NCBI RefSeq assembly: GCF_030819275.1
Contig: NZ_JAUTBL010000002.1
Coordinates: 1,490,501 to 1,554,500 of the forward strand
Source of the DNA: Agrobacterium larrymoorei
GTDB taxonomy: Bacteria; Pseudomonadota; Alphaproteobacteria; Rhizobiales; Rhizobiaceae
DNA: 64,000 nucleotides
Direction of reading: 5' to 3'
Below the pieces are notes generated by a model. The model saw nothing but the letters and a program-made list of their open reading frames with translations, made no database searches and was not told the origin of the DNA. Within the stretch, counting starts at the first letter, position 1; every line of letters begins with the position of its first letter. Positions 17,438 to 26,305 of the stretch are shown here, piece after piece. The translations under genes and the position numbers were made by a program.

Positions 17438-17963
17438 CGATTTTGACATTGTCGAGAACACCCCAATTGCTTACAGCACCCACGTTACCGGTCAGTCTGA
17501 TCAATGTTGGATTAGCGGCTGAGTTAAATGATGTTACCTCTGCCGCTGGAGTAGCTGTTACAGTCGGGGCGGCTCCCATCGGAGGCTCCAGCGGAATTTC
17601 TAGTCTTCGACCCAAAGAACCAGACGTTGTGTCCATTGGATACATCGCGATGTTTGGAATGAGCCGGAAAAATCGTCTGCACAGCAGGAGAGTTTGTTGG
17701 TAGCTTCTGTCACCATGAGGATCCGGGTCTGCGGTTGCGTCGCCTTTAACAAACGAAACACGGGCTAAATCTGCAGTTTGTACTGTATTTTTATTCACGA
17801 ATTCTAGCACAGCATAGAGGGCATCATTATCGGCAGTGCCCAACGTTTTACCTGAGACCGACGGGACGTTAAAAATCTGATCGAATCGTTGCCATGCGGT
17901 GGTCAGCGTTTTAACAGCCCCGAAAGTAAAAACCTCTGCTGACGGCGAACCGCCAGTGCCCAA
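17424..17963 (-). pseudogene. C-terminal fragment of a phage tail/receptor-binding protein
   Basis: About 179 codons of a tail protein. The text LLLCRRFFRLIPNIAMYPMD followed by a Ser/Thr/Ala-rich beta-type segment (TVTATPAAEVTSFNSAANPT) resembles the C-terminal domain of phage tail-fibre or receptor-binding proteins. The frame is closed by a stop just upstream of 17963, exactly where sequence related to an integrase on the other strand begins, so the N-terminal bulk of the protein has been deleted. The nominal start at 17963 is TTG without a ribosome-binding site. Confidence 0.65.
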
Positions 17964-18010
17964 AACTTGAGATAGCTGTTAGACAGAGCGCGGAGCAGGT
18001 TGGAACGGGC

Positions 18011-18448
18011 GTGCGATACAAGGAAACGAAGTCCGGCAAGTCTCGTGTCGTCGCGCCGTCGTCATCTGTGATTGACGAATTGAAGCGCCACCGGATCGCC
18101 CAGGCGGAGGAGCAACTGAAAATCGGGATCAGGCCGGATGATAATTCATTCGTGGTTGCCCAGGTAGACGGTAGCCCGCTGAAACCAGTATCACTCACTC
18201 ACGAGTGGACGCGATTGCTGGCAAAGACATCCTTGCCCAAGATCAGGTTTCACGATATGCGCCACTCCCATGCTACCCAATTGCTTGCCGCCGGGGTCCA
18301 CCCAAAGATTGCCAGTGAACGCCTCGGCCACTCGACAATCGGCATCACGCTTGACCTGTATTCCCATGTAATGCCGGGGATGCAAGCAAACGCAGCGGAG
18401 CAGGTTGACGCCGCAATCCAATCTGCTAGAAAGCCCTCGACCAAATGA
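18011..18448 (+). pseudogene. Tyrosine-type integrase, C-terminal catalytic fragment
   Basis: 145 codons ending at 18448. It contains HDMRHSHATQLLAAG (HxxR), LGHSTIGITLDLYSHVMPG (H/W and the nucleophile tyrosine), and a C-terminal helix. The first catalytic arginine, the hairpin before it and the whole arm- and core-binding region are missing. The frame is open further upstream into 17.94 kb without a convincing start. It sits 77 bases from the right attachment site and points toward it, the usual place for an integrase gene. Inactive as it stands. Confidence 0.85.
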
Positions 18449-18451
18449 TTG

Positions 18452-18470
18452 GGTAGCAAAGCGGTAGCAA
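18452..18470 (+). repeat. Tandem GGTAGCAA pair near the right attachment site
   Basis: GGTAGCAA at 18452-18459 and 18463-18470, 11 bases apart, just after the integrase stop. The same pair and period is found at 12580-12598 at the left end. Likely arm-type integrase sites. Confidence 0.6.
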
Positions 18471-18525
18471 GTGCTGTTTTCGAGAAGTCGGCAATAAGAA
18501 GATTTCTCAACTATATCAATCACAT

Positions 18526-18615
18526 GGATGGGTGTCCGAGTGGTTTAAGGAACCGGTCTTGAAAACCGGCGTGCGGGAGACCGTACCGTGGGTTCGAATC
18601 CCACCCCATCCGCCA
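18526..18615 (+). tRNA. tRNA-Ser(UGA), complete copy at the right end of the prophage remnant
   Basis: Ninety bases with an acceptor stem GGATGGG/CCCATCC, discriminator G and encoded CCA at 18613-18615. The anticodon stem CCGGT/ACCGG encloses the loop CTTGAAA, giving anticodon TGA, which reads UCA codons. A long variable arm follows, as expected for tRNA-Ser, and the T arm GGTTCGAAT is normal. The first 39 bases are the right-hand copy of the attachment repeat. Upstream sequence is prophage-derived, and only a weak promoter-like TATATC at 18512-18517 is seen. Confidence 0.95.
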
Positions 18616-18729
18616 CTGATTCCTTTTTTATTTCAAAGACATAACTGGTCTGCTCGCCACAGGAAGTGAGCAGTATACGTCAAAAATGAGAGCCAGAACC
18701 GTGCAACGGTTCCGGCCCATCGCGATGAC

Positions 18730-19833
18730 TCACTTCCAGCTTCTATAGTCGCCTGCCGTGCATCCAAACGGTGCGTTCTGGTCACCGAAACGCTTCTGCA
18801 ATTGAGCGCAGCCCCATTTGTTGATTGGGCCTGGCATCAGGTTGTTGATGTCCATCGCTGGTGACGTGAATTGTGACGGCGCAGCGGTGACGTACCAGAG
18901 CCAGTAGCCTCCGAGCCCGACAATCATCAGCAGTATGATAATACCGAACGCCTTGACGCCATGCACGGCGGAGGCGCCAGCCGATTTTTGAGGCTGGGTT
19001 CTTGTGGTCTGTGTGTTTTTCGAAACGGCTGCATCGGGAGCGAAAGCTGACAATGCCTGCGCCCTCTCCGCTTCGGTCATTTCGATACGCTCCAAACGGC
19101 TATCCAGAATGACCGGCAGAGGGCTGTTCTTCTGCCAGGCGGCGAGAGCGATATCGTGCTTCTCGGATTGTCCGATGATGAATGGAACCTCGTCCTTGCG
19201 CATCAGCGAGAAGGATTGCCGCTTCGTCTTGTCGTCGCGAATGGTGTCTGAATAGGTGACGAAGACTCCGCCGCGCTTTTTGGTGACATTCGTCAGAGCG
19301 ACCGGCAACAGGGTGAGTGGCTGTGCTTCGTTGAGCTTCGCCTTTGCCCGGAAGTATCGAACGAGTGCCACAACCAGTGCAATACCGCCGAAGCTCAGAA
19401 GAACGGCGATGATCACCAGCGTGACGATCCGGTTCCACAGCATGTCGAGACCGAGCGAAATCGTCGCAAGCTGAGGATCCGAGCCCGAGATAAAGAGGCC
19501 TGCCTCGTAGTCTCCGGAGTGGATATCGACGAACATCACCTCGACGTCGCTGTTGTAGTGCTTGCCTTGATAGTCATAGGCGAGCTTGGCGGTGCAGGTG
19601 GTGAAGACAGCCTTACGGGTCTTGCAACTGCCGTTAAGGTCGCCGTCCTCAATCTCAACCGGGTTCTGGCTGATCTTGTAATCCCGGATAATTCCCGGTC
19701 CTTCCGCTACCAGCATGAAGACGGCAATTGCCAGCAGGATTACCGGAGAGAAGGAGTAGGCGAACGGAATGGACAATACGCCGCGCTTCAATTTCAAAGG
19801 GCGCGGTGGAAGCTTTATGTCTGGAATTAGCAT
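18730..19833 (-). CDS. Membrane protein of unknown function
   Basis: A 367-residue protein with three hydrophobic helices: near residues 28-45 (SPVILLAIAVFMLVAEGPG), about 135-165 (IVTLVIIAVLLSFGGIALVV), and about 298-318 (GVKAFGIIILLMIVGLGGYW). An exported stretch between the first two has cysteines in NGSCKTRKAVFTTCTAKLAY. A cytoplasmic segment of about 120 residues lies before the last helix, and a short C-terminal periplasmic tail carries two cysteines. ATG 19833 is preferred since AAAGG precedes it; a start 22 codons earlier is weaker. No family is recognised. It follows the tRNA and is separated from lysR by about 95 bases. Confidence 0.65.
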   Translation of the reverse strand: MLIPDIKLPPRPLKLKRGVLSIPFAYSFSPVILLAIAVFMLVAEGPGIIRDYKISQNPVEIEDGDLNGSCKTRKAVFTTCTAKLAYDYQGKHYNSDVEVMFVDIHSGDYEAGLFISGSDPQLATISLGLDMLWNRIVTLVIIAVLLSFGGIALVVALVRYFRAKAKLNEAQPLTLLPVALTNVTKKRGGVFVTYSDTIRDDKTKRQSFSLMRKDEVPFIIGQSEKHDIALAAWQKNSPLPVILDSRLERIEMTEAERAQALSAFAPDAAVSKNTQTTRTQPQKSAGASAVHGVKAFGIIILLMIVGLGGYWLWYVTAAPSQFTSPAMDINNLMPGPINKWGCAQLQKRFGDQNAPFGCTAGDYRSWK

Positions 19834-19928
19834 GATGGCCTTTGCGCGTTTTTTGATCACAAGCGCGGCATCAATAGTTGAACAGCATTTGCTAAACAAC
19901 CGCCACAGGCCAGATAGATCACATCGCC

Positions 19929-20867
19929 TTATCTCAAAGCGGGCGCAAAATCGGCATGAGTATTGGACCTCGCAATTTGCACAGCACTCGTCACGAAGGA
20001 TGTCACCAGCTTCGCATGGTCGTCGGTCCGTGTGGCAATTGCGATCGGCGCGCGAGGCGATTTCCCGGCGATCGGGCGGTAGACAGCTCCTTCATTGCGT
20101 ATCGAAGCGACAGAACGCGGCACGATCGAAACGCCGAAACCTGCCGCAACCAGCGGGATGATGGAGACGATCTGCGACGCCTCCTGGCCCAGCTTGGGGC
20201 TGACGCCTGCCTCGTTGCATGCGGAGACGATGCTGTCGTAAAGACCCGGCCCAATGTCCCGTGGGAAGAGAATGAGATTCTCACCGGCGACAGCGTCAAG
20301 TGGCAACTTGTCATGGTCACACAAGGGATGATCTGCAGGCAGCGCGACCACCATGTCCTCATCGAGGCAGGCCCGAACAGAGAGCAAGCCATCCTCTAAA
20401 ACGGGTGGGCGGATAAAAGCCACATCCAGCCTTCCCTCGCGCAGGCCAGCAAGAAGTGCGGGAGTGTTGCTCTGCTCCGGCGACAGCACCACATCGGGAT
20501 AGGCTGAGCGGTAAGCGCGAATGATAAGCGGAATGGCCGGATGAAAATAGGTGGCTCCGGCAAAGCCCAGGCGAAGGCGGCCAGTCTGGCCCGCCGCGTG
20601 GCGTCGAACCTGAGTGACGGCATCCTCAAAACGCCCGACGATGTCGAGCGCTGTGTCCTGAAACACCCTCCCCGCAGCCGTCAGTTCTACCCCCTTGGCA
20701 TGACGGGTAAAAAGCCGAGCGCCCACCGTTTCTTCAAGCTGGCGGATTTGCATGCTGAGCGGCGGCTGGCGAATGCCGATCCTGTCTGCCGCGCGGGTAA
20801 AATGCTTTTCGTCTGCAACGACGAGAAAGTAGCGAAGCCGCCGAATATCAATGTCATCCAATATCAT
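19929..20867 (-). CDS. LysR-family transcriptional regulator, divergent from poxB
   Basis: A 312-residue LysR-type regulator. The N-terminal winged helix-turn-helix reads LRYFLVVADEKHFTRAADRI followed by QPPLSMQIRQLEETVGARLF, and the C-terminal effector domain has the normal length. It is divergently transcribed from poxB and the FUSC genes with a 92-base intergenic region, which predicts that it controls them, possibly in response to an organic or aromatic acid. A dyad at 20865-20896 overlaps its own start, consistent with autoregulation. Confidence 0.93.
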   Translation of the reverse strand: MILDDIDIRRLRYFLVVADEKHFTRAADRIGIRQPPLSMQIRQLEETVGARLFTRHAKGVELTAAGRVFQDTALDIVGRFEDAVTQVRRHAAGQTGRLRLGFAGATYFHPAIPLIIRAYRSAYPDVVLSPEQSNTPALLAGLREGRLDVAFIRPPVLEDGLLSVRACLDEDMVVALPADHPLCDHDKLPLDAVAGENLILFPRDIGPGLYDSIVSACNEAGVSPKLGQEASQIVSIIPLVAAGFGVSIVPRSVASIRNEGAVYRPIAGKSPRAPIAIATRTDDHAKLVTSFVTSAVQIARSNTHADFAPALR

Positions 20868-20896
20868 ATATGAAAAAGCCTCAATCCATATATTGG
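20865..20896. promoter_or_regulatory. Dyad in the lysR-poxB divergent promoter
   Basis: CATATATG at 20865-20872 and CCATATATTGG at 20886-20896 form inverted ATATATG/CATATAT halves separated by 14 bases, placed between the divergent lysR and poxB genes. LysR regulators bind such AT-rich dyads; this assignment is inferred. Confidence 0.4.
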
Positions 20897-20959
20897 AAAT
20901 TAGATCGAAACGTCTCTAGCTTTCAAGGAAGAACAACGACGTGAACAAAGGAGACATCC

Positions 20960-22684
20960 ATGACCATGACCGTCGCTGATCTACTGGCAGAAAGCCTCGC
21001 CGATATTGGCGTTGAGCGCATCTGGGGCGTTACAGGCGATAGCCTCAACGGGCTGAACGACAGCTTGAGGCGGCTTGGGAAAATAGAATGGATGCATGTG
21101 CGCCATGAAGAGACCGCTGCCTTTGCGGCGGGCGCCGAAGCGGCGGTAACAGGCAAGCTCGCCGTCTGCGCGGGCAGCTGCGGCCCGGGCAACCTCCATT
21201 TGATCAATGGCCTGTTCGACTGCAAGCGCAACCACGTTCCGGTGCTGGCAATTGCGGCCCATATACCATCCTCCGAAATCGGGCTTGGCTATTTTCAGGA
21301 AACCCATCCGCAGGAACTGTTTCGCGAATGCGCGGATTTTGTCGAGCTTGTCTCCAATCCGGCACAAATGCCGGGCGTTCTCAACCGTGCGCTGAATACG
21401 GCGATCGGCCAGAACGGTGTTGCCGTGCTTGTCATTCCGGGCGATGTCGCTCTCGCCGATGCGCCCGTTTCGACAGTTCCGCCTCAGGCCGTTCCGTCCC
21501 TGCCCCGCATTCTTCCTCGCGAAGAGGAAATCAGCCGCCTCGCCGAGTTACTGAATGAGGGCAAGGCGATCACCATTCTCGCGGGCAGCGGCTGTGCCGG
21601 CCATCACGACGCGGTCGTGGCTCTGGCGGATGCGTTGAAAGCCCCTGTCGTGCATGCGCTACGGGGCAAGGAACACGTCGAATGGGACAATCCCTTCGAT
21701 GTCGGCATGACTGGCCTCATCGGCTTCTCGTCTGGTTATCACGCGATGGAAAATGCCGACACACTCGTCATGCTCGGTACCGACTTCCCCTATCGCGCCT
21801 TCTATCCCACCAAGGCGCGGATCGTTCAGATCGACCGAGATGCGGGCGCACTCGGCAAGCGCGCGCCCCTGACACAAGGCCTGGTCGGGGATGTCGGCGA
21901 AACGATTGCCGCCCTGCTGCCCCACTTGAAACCCCGCACTGACGCGCGTTTTCTTGATGCTGCTCGTGCTAATTACGTCAAGGCGCGCGAAGGGCTGGAC
22001 GATCTGGCAAAACCTTCCGGCGCCGGCAAGCCGATCCATCCCCAGTATCTGGCGCAAAGGGTCAGCGAACTTGCTGCACAAGATGCGATCTTCACGGCAG
22101 ATGTCGGCACCCCCACCGTCTGGGCGGCACGCTATCTCGCGATGAATGGCAAGCGGCGTCTTCTTGGCTCTTTTAATCACGGCTCGATGGCAAACGCCAT
22201 GCTTCAGGCCATCGGCGCGCAGGCTGCAGCACCGGATCGGCAGATCGTGTCACTCTCGGGTGACGGCGGATTCACCATGATGATGGGCGATTTCATCACG
22301 CTGTCGCAACTCAACCTGCCGGTGAAAATCATTGTCTTCAATAACGGCTCCCTCGGCTTCGTAGCGATGGAGATGAAAGCGGCGGGCTATATCGACACGG
22401 GCACAGACCTCAAGAACCCAAATTTTGCCGCCATGGCCAACGCCATGGGCATCAAAGGCATCCGGGTGGAAGAGTCGGTTGACGTCGATTGGGCATTGAG
22501 TTCGGCCTTTGCCCATCCAGGACCTGTGCTGGTCGATGTCGTAACCGCGAAACAGGAACTCGTCATGCCGCCGAAGATCAAGGCGGAACAGGCCAAGGGC
22601 TTCAGCCTCTATATGCTGAAGGCCATTATCAGTGGCCGCGGTGATGAAGTGGTTGAACTCGCCCGTACAAATCTGCTGCGGTAA
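20960..22684 (+). CDS. poxB: Pyruvate dehydrogenase (quinone)/pyruvate oxidase
   Basis: A ThDP-dependent flavoenzyme that decarboxylates pyruvate to acetate and CO2 and passes electrons to ubiquinone at the membrane. The 574 residues are very close in pattern to E. coli Pox[41 protein letters not shown] and ISSEIG-type segments [19 protein letters not shown]. The ThDP motif is [20 protein letters not shown] through IVFNN. The C-terminal amphipathic membrane-binding end is present by length. AAAGGAG precedes ATG 20960. It is first in an operon with two FUSC-type exporter genes, which may remove the acid it produces. Confidence 0.93.
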   Translation: MTMTVADLLAESLADIGVERIWGVTGDSLNGLNDSLRRLGKIEWMHVRHEETAAFAAGAEAAVTGKLAVCAGSCGPGNLHLINGLFDCKRNHVPVLAIAAHIPSSEIGLGYFQETHPQELFRECADFVELVSNPAQMPGVLNRALNTAIGQNGVAVLVIPGDVALADAPVSTVPPQAVPSLPRILPREEEISRLAELLNEGKAITILAGSGCAGHHDAVVALADALKAPVVHALRGKEHVEWDNPFDVGMTGLIGFSSGYHAMENADTLVMLGTDFPYRAFYPTKARIVQIDRDAGALGKRAPLTQGLVGDVGETIAALLPHLKPRTDARFLDAARANYVKAREGLDDLAKPSGAGKPIHPQYLAQRVSELAAQDAIFTADVGTPTVWAARYLAMNGKRRLLGSFNHGSMANAMLQAIGAQAAAPDRQIVSLSGDGGFTMMMGDFITLSQLNLPVKIIVFNNGSLGFVAMEMKAAGYIDTGTDLKNPNFAAMANAMGIKGIRVEESVDVDWALSSAFAHPGPVLVDVVTAKQELVMPPKIKAEQAKGFSLYMLKAIISGRGDEVVELARTNLLR

Positions 22685-22696
22685 GGGACGACGACA

Positions 22697-23182
22697 GTGA
22701 ACGAGACACGCGTCCGCGACCTGGCTTTCGTTCTGCGCTGCTCCGGGGCCGCGACACTGTCCTTCATCCTGGCAGAGGCGGTCCGGCTTCCCCATCCCGT
22801 CTGGGCGGCCATGTCCGGCATCATCGTGGGTCAGGAAAGGCTTGGCGATACCCGCCAAGCCACCATCGGGCGGTTTGTCGGCACCCTGCTTGGTGTGATC
22901 ATCGCCGTCGTCGTCGGCACGGCGTCACAATGGCTCGGCGCGGGGCAGGCTTTCGAAATTGCTATTGCGGTCGGACTGGCTGCCATCATCGTGCGGCGCT
23001 ATCCATCCCTCAAGGTCTGCATGTGGACCTGCCCCATCGTGTTCCTGACAACCACGGCCGACACGCCTTTATGGGAAGTGGGATTGTATCGAGGCGCGGA
23101 GGTTTTGCTGGGAAGCGCGGTTGGTGCGTTGGTGCATGCTGTTGCAGAACAAATCATATGGGTACGCTATGGCCGCTCTTGA
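22697..23182 (+). CDS. Small FUSC/aromatic acid exporter-type membrane protein
   Basis: A 161-residue membrane protein with about four to five helices, including HPVWAAMSGIIVGQERLGDT followed by RQATIGRFVGTLLGVIIAVV. These are the N-terminal module features of FUSC/ArAE-type exporters (conserved basic and GxxxG-rich helices). It starts 13 bases after poxB and its end overlaps the larger FUSC gene, so it probably forms a two-part transporter with it. Substrate unknown; organic or aromatic acids are the usual cargo of the family. Confidence 0.75.
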   Translation: MNETRVRDLAFVLRCSGAATLSFILAEAVRLPHPVWAAMSGIIVGQERLGDTRQATIGRFVGTLLGVIIAVVVGTASQWLGAGQAFEIAIAVGLAAIIVRRYPSLKVCMWTCPIVFLTTTADTPLWEVGLYRGAEVLLGSAVGALVHAVAEQIIWVRYGRS

Positions 23183-25049
23183 GCAGCAAAGACGCCTCAG
23201 CAAAATCAGGCGGAAAAGTAGACGGGCTATCCATTATCTTCGACGGGCAGCACGCCGGCTGGAGTTGCGGGCCGTCGGCTTGCTGCCAGAGCAGTTTAGC
23301 GGCGATGAAGGTGCGCGCGCAGCGCTTGCTGTCGGAGCACCGTTGATTCTCGCGCTGGTAGCCGGTCAGCCCTCACTTGGATGGGCAGTCTTTGCTGCGT
23401 TCTGGACATGTCTTTGCGACGGACCGGGTCCTCATGCCATGCGCCGCCGCACACTCGGACTTTTCGTCCTGATCGGCACCGCGATCGCCTTCACCGGATC
23501 GTGGGCCGCGTCGGCGGGAACGGAAGCTGCCCTTGCCGTCGGCCCTGCCCTTGTCTTCGTTGCCGTACTGGTTGGGGCGGCTTTTTCCCTGGACGGCGTG
23601 CTCGGAACCCTGCTTGCTGTGGTCGCCGTCGTTGCCGTCGGTTTTCCGCACCCACTTCCAACTGCGACAGCACAGTCGCTGACTTTCCTGGCCGGTGGAA
23701 GCTGGGCCTTCCTCCTGATCAACTTGTTCTGGCGCATTGATCCAACGGCATCACTCCACCGGAACGCGGGCGCCGTCATTACGCGCCTGTCAGACATGGC
23801 GAAAGACTTGGCCGCGATTGGTGATGGCGGCCATAGGGACGCGCAGTGGCATAGTGAACATGCCGAACACAGACGTGCCGTTCGAATGGCGATGGAGCGG
23901 CTGAGAGCGGTGCTGGCACGGTACCCGGGAGATGCACGGCGATATCACAACGCGCTTCGAGCGGCCGAGATCATCTTTGGCGCCCTCGTCGCTTTGGATC
24001 ATGCCTATATCCACAGGTTGGGGCCGACAGCAGAGCGTGCGGCGACGGCACGTGCATTTGACACCGCCCTGCTCGGTGTCCGCCTCTCTTTACGAGAGAG
24101 GAGTAAGAAAGTCGTTTTGCGCCGTGGCATCGAGCGGCTGGAAAGGATAGGCAAAACTCTCACGGACGATGTCATGACTGGCTGTGTGCTGGCATTGCAG
24201 CAGGCGTTGCACGTAGTGGAAAACCCGGATCAGTCCACCGAAGCCCTGGCAGCACCACCGGATCAGGTCGCCACGAACTGGAAGGACCGGATGAAGGGCG
24301 CGCTCCGACTGGCTTTACGGCAGTCAGCGGGCGTCATTGGGGTCTACTACGCCGCCATCATCTTTCAGCTGGGTTATCCCTACTGGGCAACAATGGCGTT
24401 GATCGTCTGCCTTCAGGGCGGCGCCCGCGTGACATGGGCGCGGTCGCTTGAACGTGTTCTTGGCTCCCTTCTCGGTGGCGTGTTGGCGCTGAGCCTGCTC
24501 TTCATCACGCAGAATCAAATGGTGTTATGCCCCCTGGCTATCCTGCTCGCCAGTGTTACGATTTCGCTGCGGTCGGTGAATTACACGGTCTTCGTCGTCT
24601 TCCTGACGACGCTCTTCATTATCGTAACCGATATGATGCATCCCGGAAGCGGCATCGCCGCAGCGCGGGTGGTCGATAACCTCCTGGGCAGTATCGCGGC
24701 ACTGCTTGCCGTTCTCGTTCTGTGGCCGGATCTCGGCCCCCCGCTTCATCGGCTGATCACCAAAGGCCGGGAGGCGAACCTTGCCTATCTGGAAAGCGTC
24801 ATCGCCGGCAAACCTGTCCTTGAAGTGCGCACCGCGCAGCGTACCGCAGGTTTGGCGAGCATCGATGTCGAGGTCGCGCTGCACGACCTTGCCGGGTTGC
24901 GATACCGCCGCCATCGCCTCAACGAAGGTGATCAGTTGGCTCTGCGTGAGATGCGCAACCTTGCAGGAGAGGCGGCAGCCGCCTGGCATAGGCGGCTTGG
25001 AGAGCACCATAGGCCTGAAGACAATCAATCGAAAGAAACAGGCACTTGA
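23169..25049 (+). CDS. FUSC-family exporter, large subunit
   Basis: A 626-residue membrane protein with two blocks of hydrophobic helices (about residues 45-190 and 390-520) separated by a soluble segment, as in fusaric-acid-resistance/AaeB-like exporters. Typical segments are LVAGQPSLGWAVFAAFWTCL and LGYPYWATMALIVCLQGGAR. ATG 23169 overlaps the previous gene by 14 bases; an upstream in-frame start at 23121 is possible. It closes the poxB operon and is followed by a GC-rich terminator-like stretch before 25130. The divergent LysR gene likely regulates it. Confidence 0.85.
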   Translation: MAALEQQRRLSKIRRKSRRAIHYLRRAARRLELRAVGLLPEQFSGDEGARAALAVGAPLILALVAGQPSLGWAVFAAFWTCLCDGPGPHAMRRRTLGLFVLIGTAIAFTGSWAASAGTEAALAVGPALVFVAVLVGAAFSLDGVLGTLLAVVAVVAVGFPHPLPTATAQSLTFLAGGSWAFLLINLFWRIDPTASLHRNAGAVITRLSDMAKDLAAIGDGGHRDAQWHSEHAEHRRAVRMAMERLRAVLARYPGDARRYHNALRAAEIIFGALVALDHAYIHRLGPTAERAATARAFDTALLGVRLSLRERSKKVVLRRGIERLERIGKTLTDDVMTGCVLALQQALHVVENPDQSTEALAAPPDQVATNWKDRMKGALRLALRQSAGVIGVYYAAIIFQLGYPYWATMALIVCLQGGARVTWARSLERVLGSLLGGVLALSLLFITQNQMVLCPLAILLASVTISLRSVNYTVFVVFLTTLFIIVTDMMHPGSGIAAARVVDNLLGSIAALLAVLVLWPDLGPPLHRLITKGREANLAYLESVIAGKPVLEVRTAQRTAGLASIDVEVALHDLAGLRYRRHRLNEGDQLALREMRNLAGEAAAAWHRRLGEHHRPEDNQSKETGT

Positions 25050-25129
25050 AACAGTCGGGGCGGTGTAAACCCCACCGCCCCGCACGCATGTCATCCGCTT
25101 CTGATCTTGTTTTAGTCTCAGCGCGCCAA

Positions 25130-25633
25130 TTAGCTGGCAGACTTCAACTGAAGGCTAGCGATACCGGCTGCTAGGTTGACGCCCGTGCCTGCCTGGGCAC
25201 TCAGCGGCTGCAGCGCGAAGTTCTTGGCGTTGCCGCCGATCAGAGCGTTTGCACCGAGACCGACACCAACTGCGGCAGAGGCCGATGCGCCGACATAAGT
25301 ACCGCTGAGCGCGCCATCGCCGACACGGGATTCAGCCGTGTTGAAGACGATCCAGCTCAGATATTGCTTGCCGGTAACACCGACGTCGAGGCCGATCTTG
25401 CCGATTTTACCCGTGTAGCGTTCAACTTCACCCGAACGCTGGCGAAACTCGCAGGATACCGCCTTGCTTGATCCGACGACCAGGCCGATGCCGCCGTCGA
25501 TTTCGCAAGACAGCGTGCCGACCCGCTCTTTCTGTGCGGTTTCCATATGCTTGTGCGAGCGCTTTGCTTCGGCATTTGCGACCGGTGCAATGGCAAGAGC
25601 GGCAACTGCGGTGGCAAGAACGAGCTTCTTCAT
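25130..25633 (-). CDS. DUF992 secreted protein
   Basis: A 167-residue secreted protein with a signal peptide (MKKLVLATAVAALAIAPVAN, cleaved near AEA). The mature part contains VGTLSCEIDGGIGLVVGSSK and WIVFNTAESRVGDGALSGTY, recognisable as DUF992, a family largely found in Rhizobiales, with a conserved cysteine pair in LSCEID and VSCEFR. Function is unknown. AGGAG precedes ATG 25633, which overlaps the stop of the BON-domain gene, so it is the third gene of a small operon with CsbD and BON genes. Confidence 0.85.
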   Translation of the reverse strand: MKKLVLATAVAALAIAPVANAEAKRSHKHMETAQKERVGTLSCEIDGGIGLVVGSSKAVSCEFRQRSGEVERYTGKIGKIGLDVGVTGKQYLSWIVFNTAESRVGDGALSGTYVGASASAAVGVGLGANALIGGNAKNFALQPLSAQAGTGVNLAAGIASLQLKSAS

Positions 25634-25953
25634 AGGGGACTCCTGTTGTCGTTTATAGAGAGATCTGGTCTGGCCATACGCCGGGGCGCTATGGACTGGA
25701 TTGTCGGCCTAATTGAGAGATCGGCGATGATCGGACGAGAAGCAAAACACTCCGCGATGAAAACTGCGCATTCGAGTGAGGCAAGCGTTTCCACCTCACC
25801 CGTCAGCATAACCCTGCCATTCTCGATGGACACCGTGATACGACTGCCTTCCTGGCCATCCGCATAGGCAATGATGGCTTGAAGTGCGGCGCAGAGGCTG
25901 CAATCCTGGGGGTTCGCGACTGGTGACAGTGCCTCGTCGGAAGAAATCATCAT
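25630..25953 (-). CDS. BON-domain protein
   Basis: A 107-residue protein with a single BON-like domain (ITVSIENGRVMLTGEVETLA followed by ECAVFIAECFASRPIIADLS). BON domains bind membranes or phospholipids and are often linked to osmotic stress. AAGGAG precedes the start at 25953. It sits between the CsbD gene and DUF992, with its stop overlapping the DUF992 start as ATGA. No signal peptide is evident. Confidence 0.75.
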   Translation of the reverse strand: MMISSDEALSPVANPQDCSLCAALQAIIAYADGQEGSRITVSIENGRVMLTGEVETLASLECAVFIAECFASRPIIADLSIRPTIQSIAPRRMARPDLSINDNRSPL

Positions 25954-25978
25954 CTCGATCGACTCCTTGCCAAGGTCT

Positions 25979-26158
25979 TCACTTGAAGGCCCTGCGCACG
26001 GTGTCCTTCGACTCGCCGTACTTGCTTTGCACTTCGCCTGCTACCTTTTCGGCGCGGCCTTCAGCCTGCATACGCACGTTGCCAGCGATCTTGCCGACGG
26101 CTTCCTTGATCGAGCCCTTGACCTGGCGAACTGCGCCTTCGATGCGGTTGTTATCCAT
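25979..26158 (-). CDS. CsbD-family stress protein
   Basis: A 59-residue protein reading MDNNRIEGAVRQVKGSIKEA then VGKIAGNVRMQAEGRAEKVA and ending KYGESKDTVRRAFK. This is a textbook CsbD-family sequence, a small helical protein induced by general stress. AAGGAAGGAG lies nine bases before ATG 26158. It is the promoter-proximal gene of the CsbD-BON-DUF992 group, which suggests stress-controlled expression of all three. Confidence 0.92.
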   Translation of the reverse strand: MDNNRIEGAVRQVKGSIKEAVGKIAGNVRMQAEGRAEKVAGEVQSKYGESKDTVRRAFK

Positions 26159-26305
26159 ATTAGAACTCCTTCCTTTTCATCGTTATGTCGCCGTCATTGG
26201 CGCCATGATGAAAAGATAGAGTGAGGCACAACTCCGCATCAGAGAGAAAACTACTAATCCTACTGGTACAAACTGGCCTATTTTCAGTAAAATGAGCGGA
26301 AAGAT

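Larger units (their letters stand above)
12461..18525. mobile_element. Defective prophage remnant integrated in tRNA-Ser(UGA)
   Basis: About 6.1 kb bounded by 39-base direct repeats of tRNA-Ser. It carries a SANT-like DNA-binding protein, a probable frameshifted gene, a coiled-coil protein, a lysis cassette (holin, endolysin, spanin pair), an SGNH-hydrolase-like gene, two damaged tail-fibre genes and the C-terminal part of an integrase next to the right repeat. No capsid, terminase, portal, replication or repressor genes remain, and the integrase has lost its N-terminal half, so the element is not expected to excise or form particles by itself. Several genes carry frameshifts or stop codons, indicating decay. 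Confidence 0.88.

Noticed and set aside
20965..21231. Minus-strand ORF opposite the start of poxB
   Set aside because: It is a shadow of the strongly conserved poxB frame.
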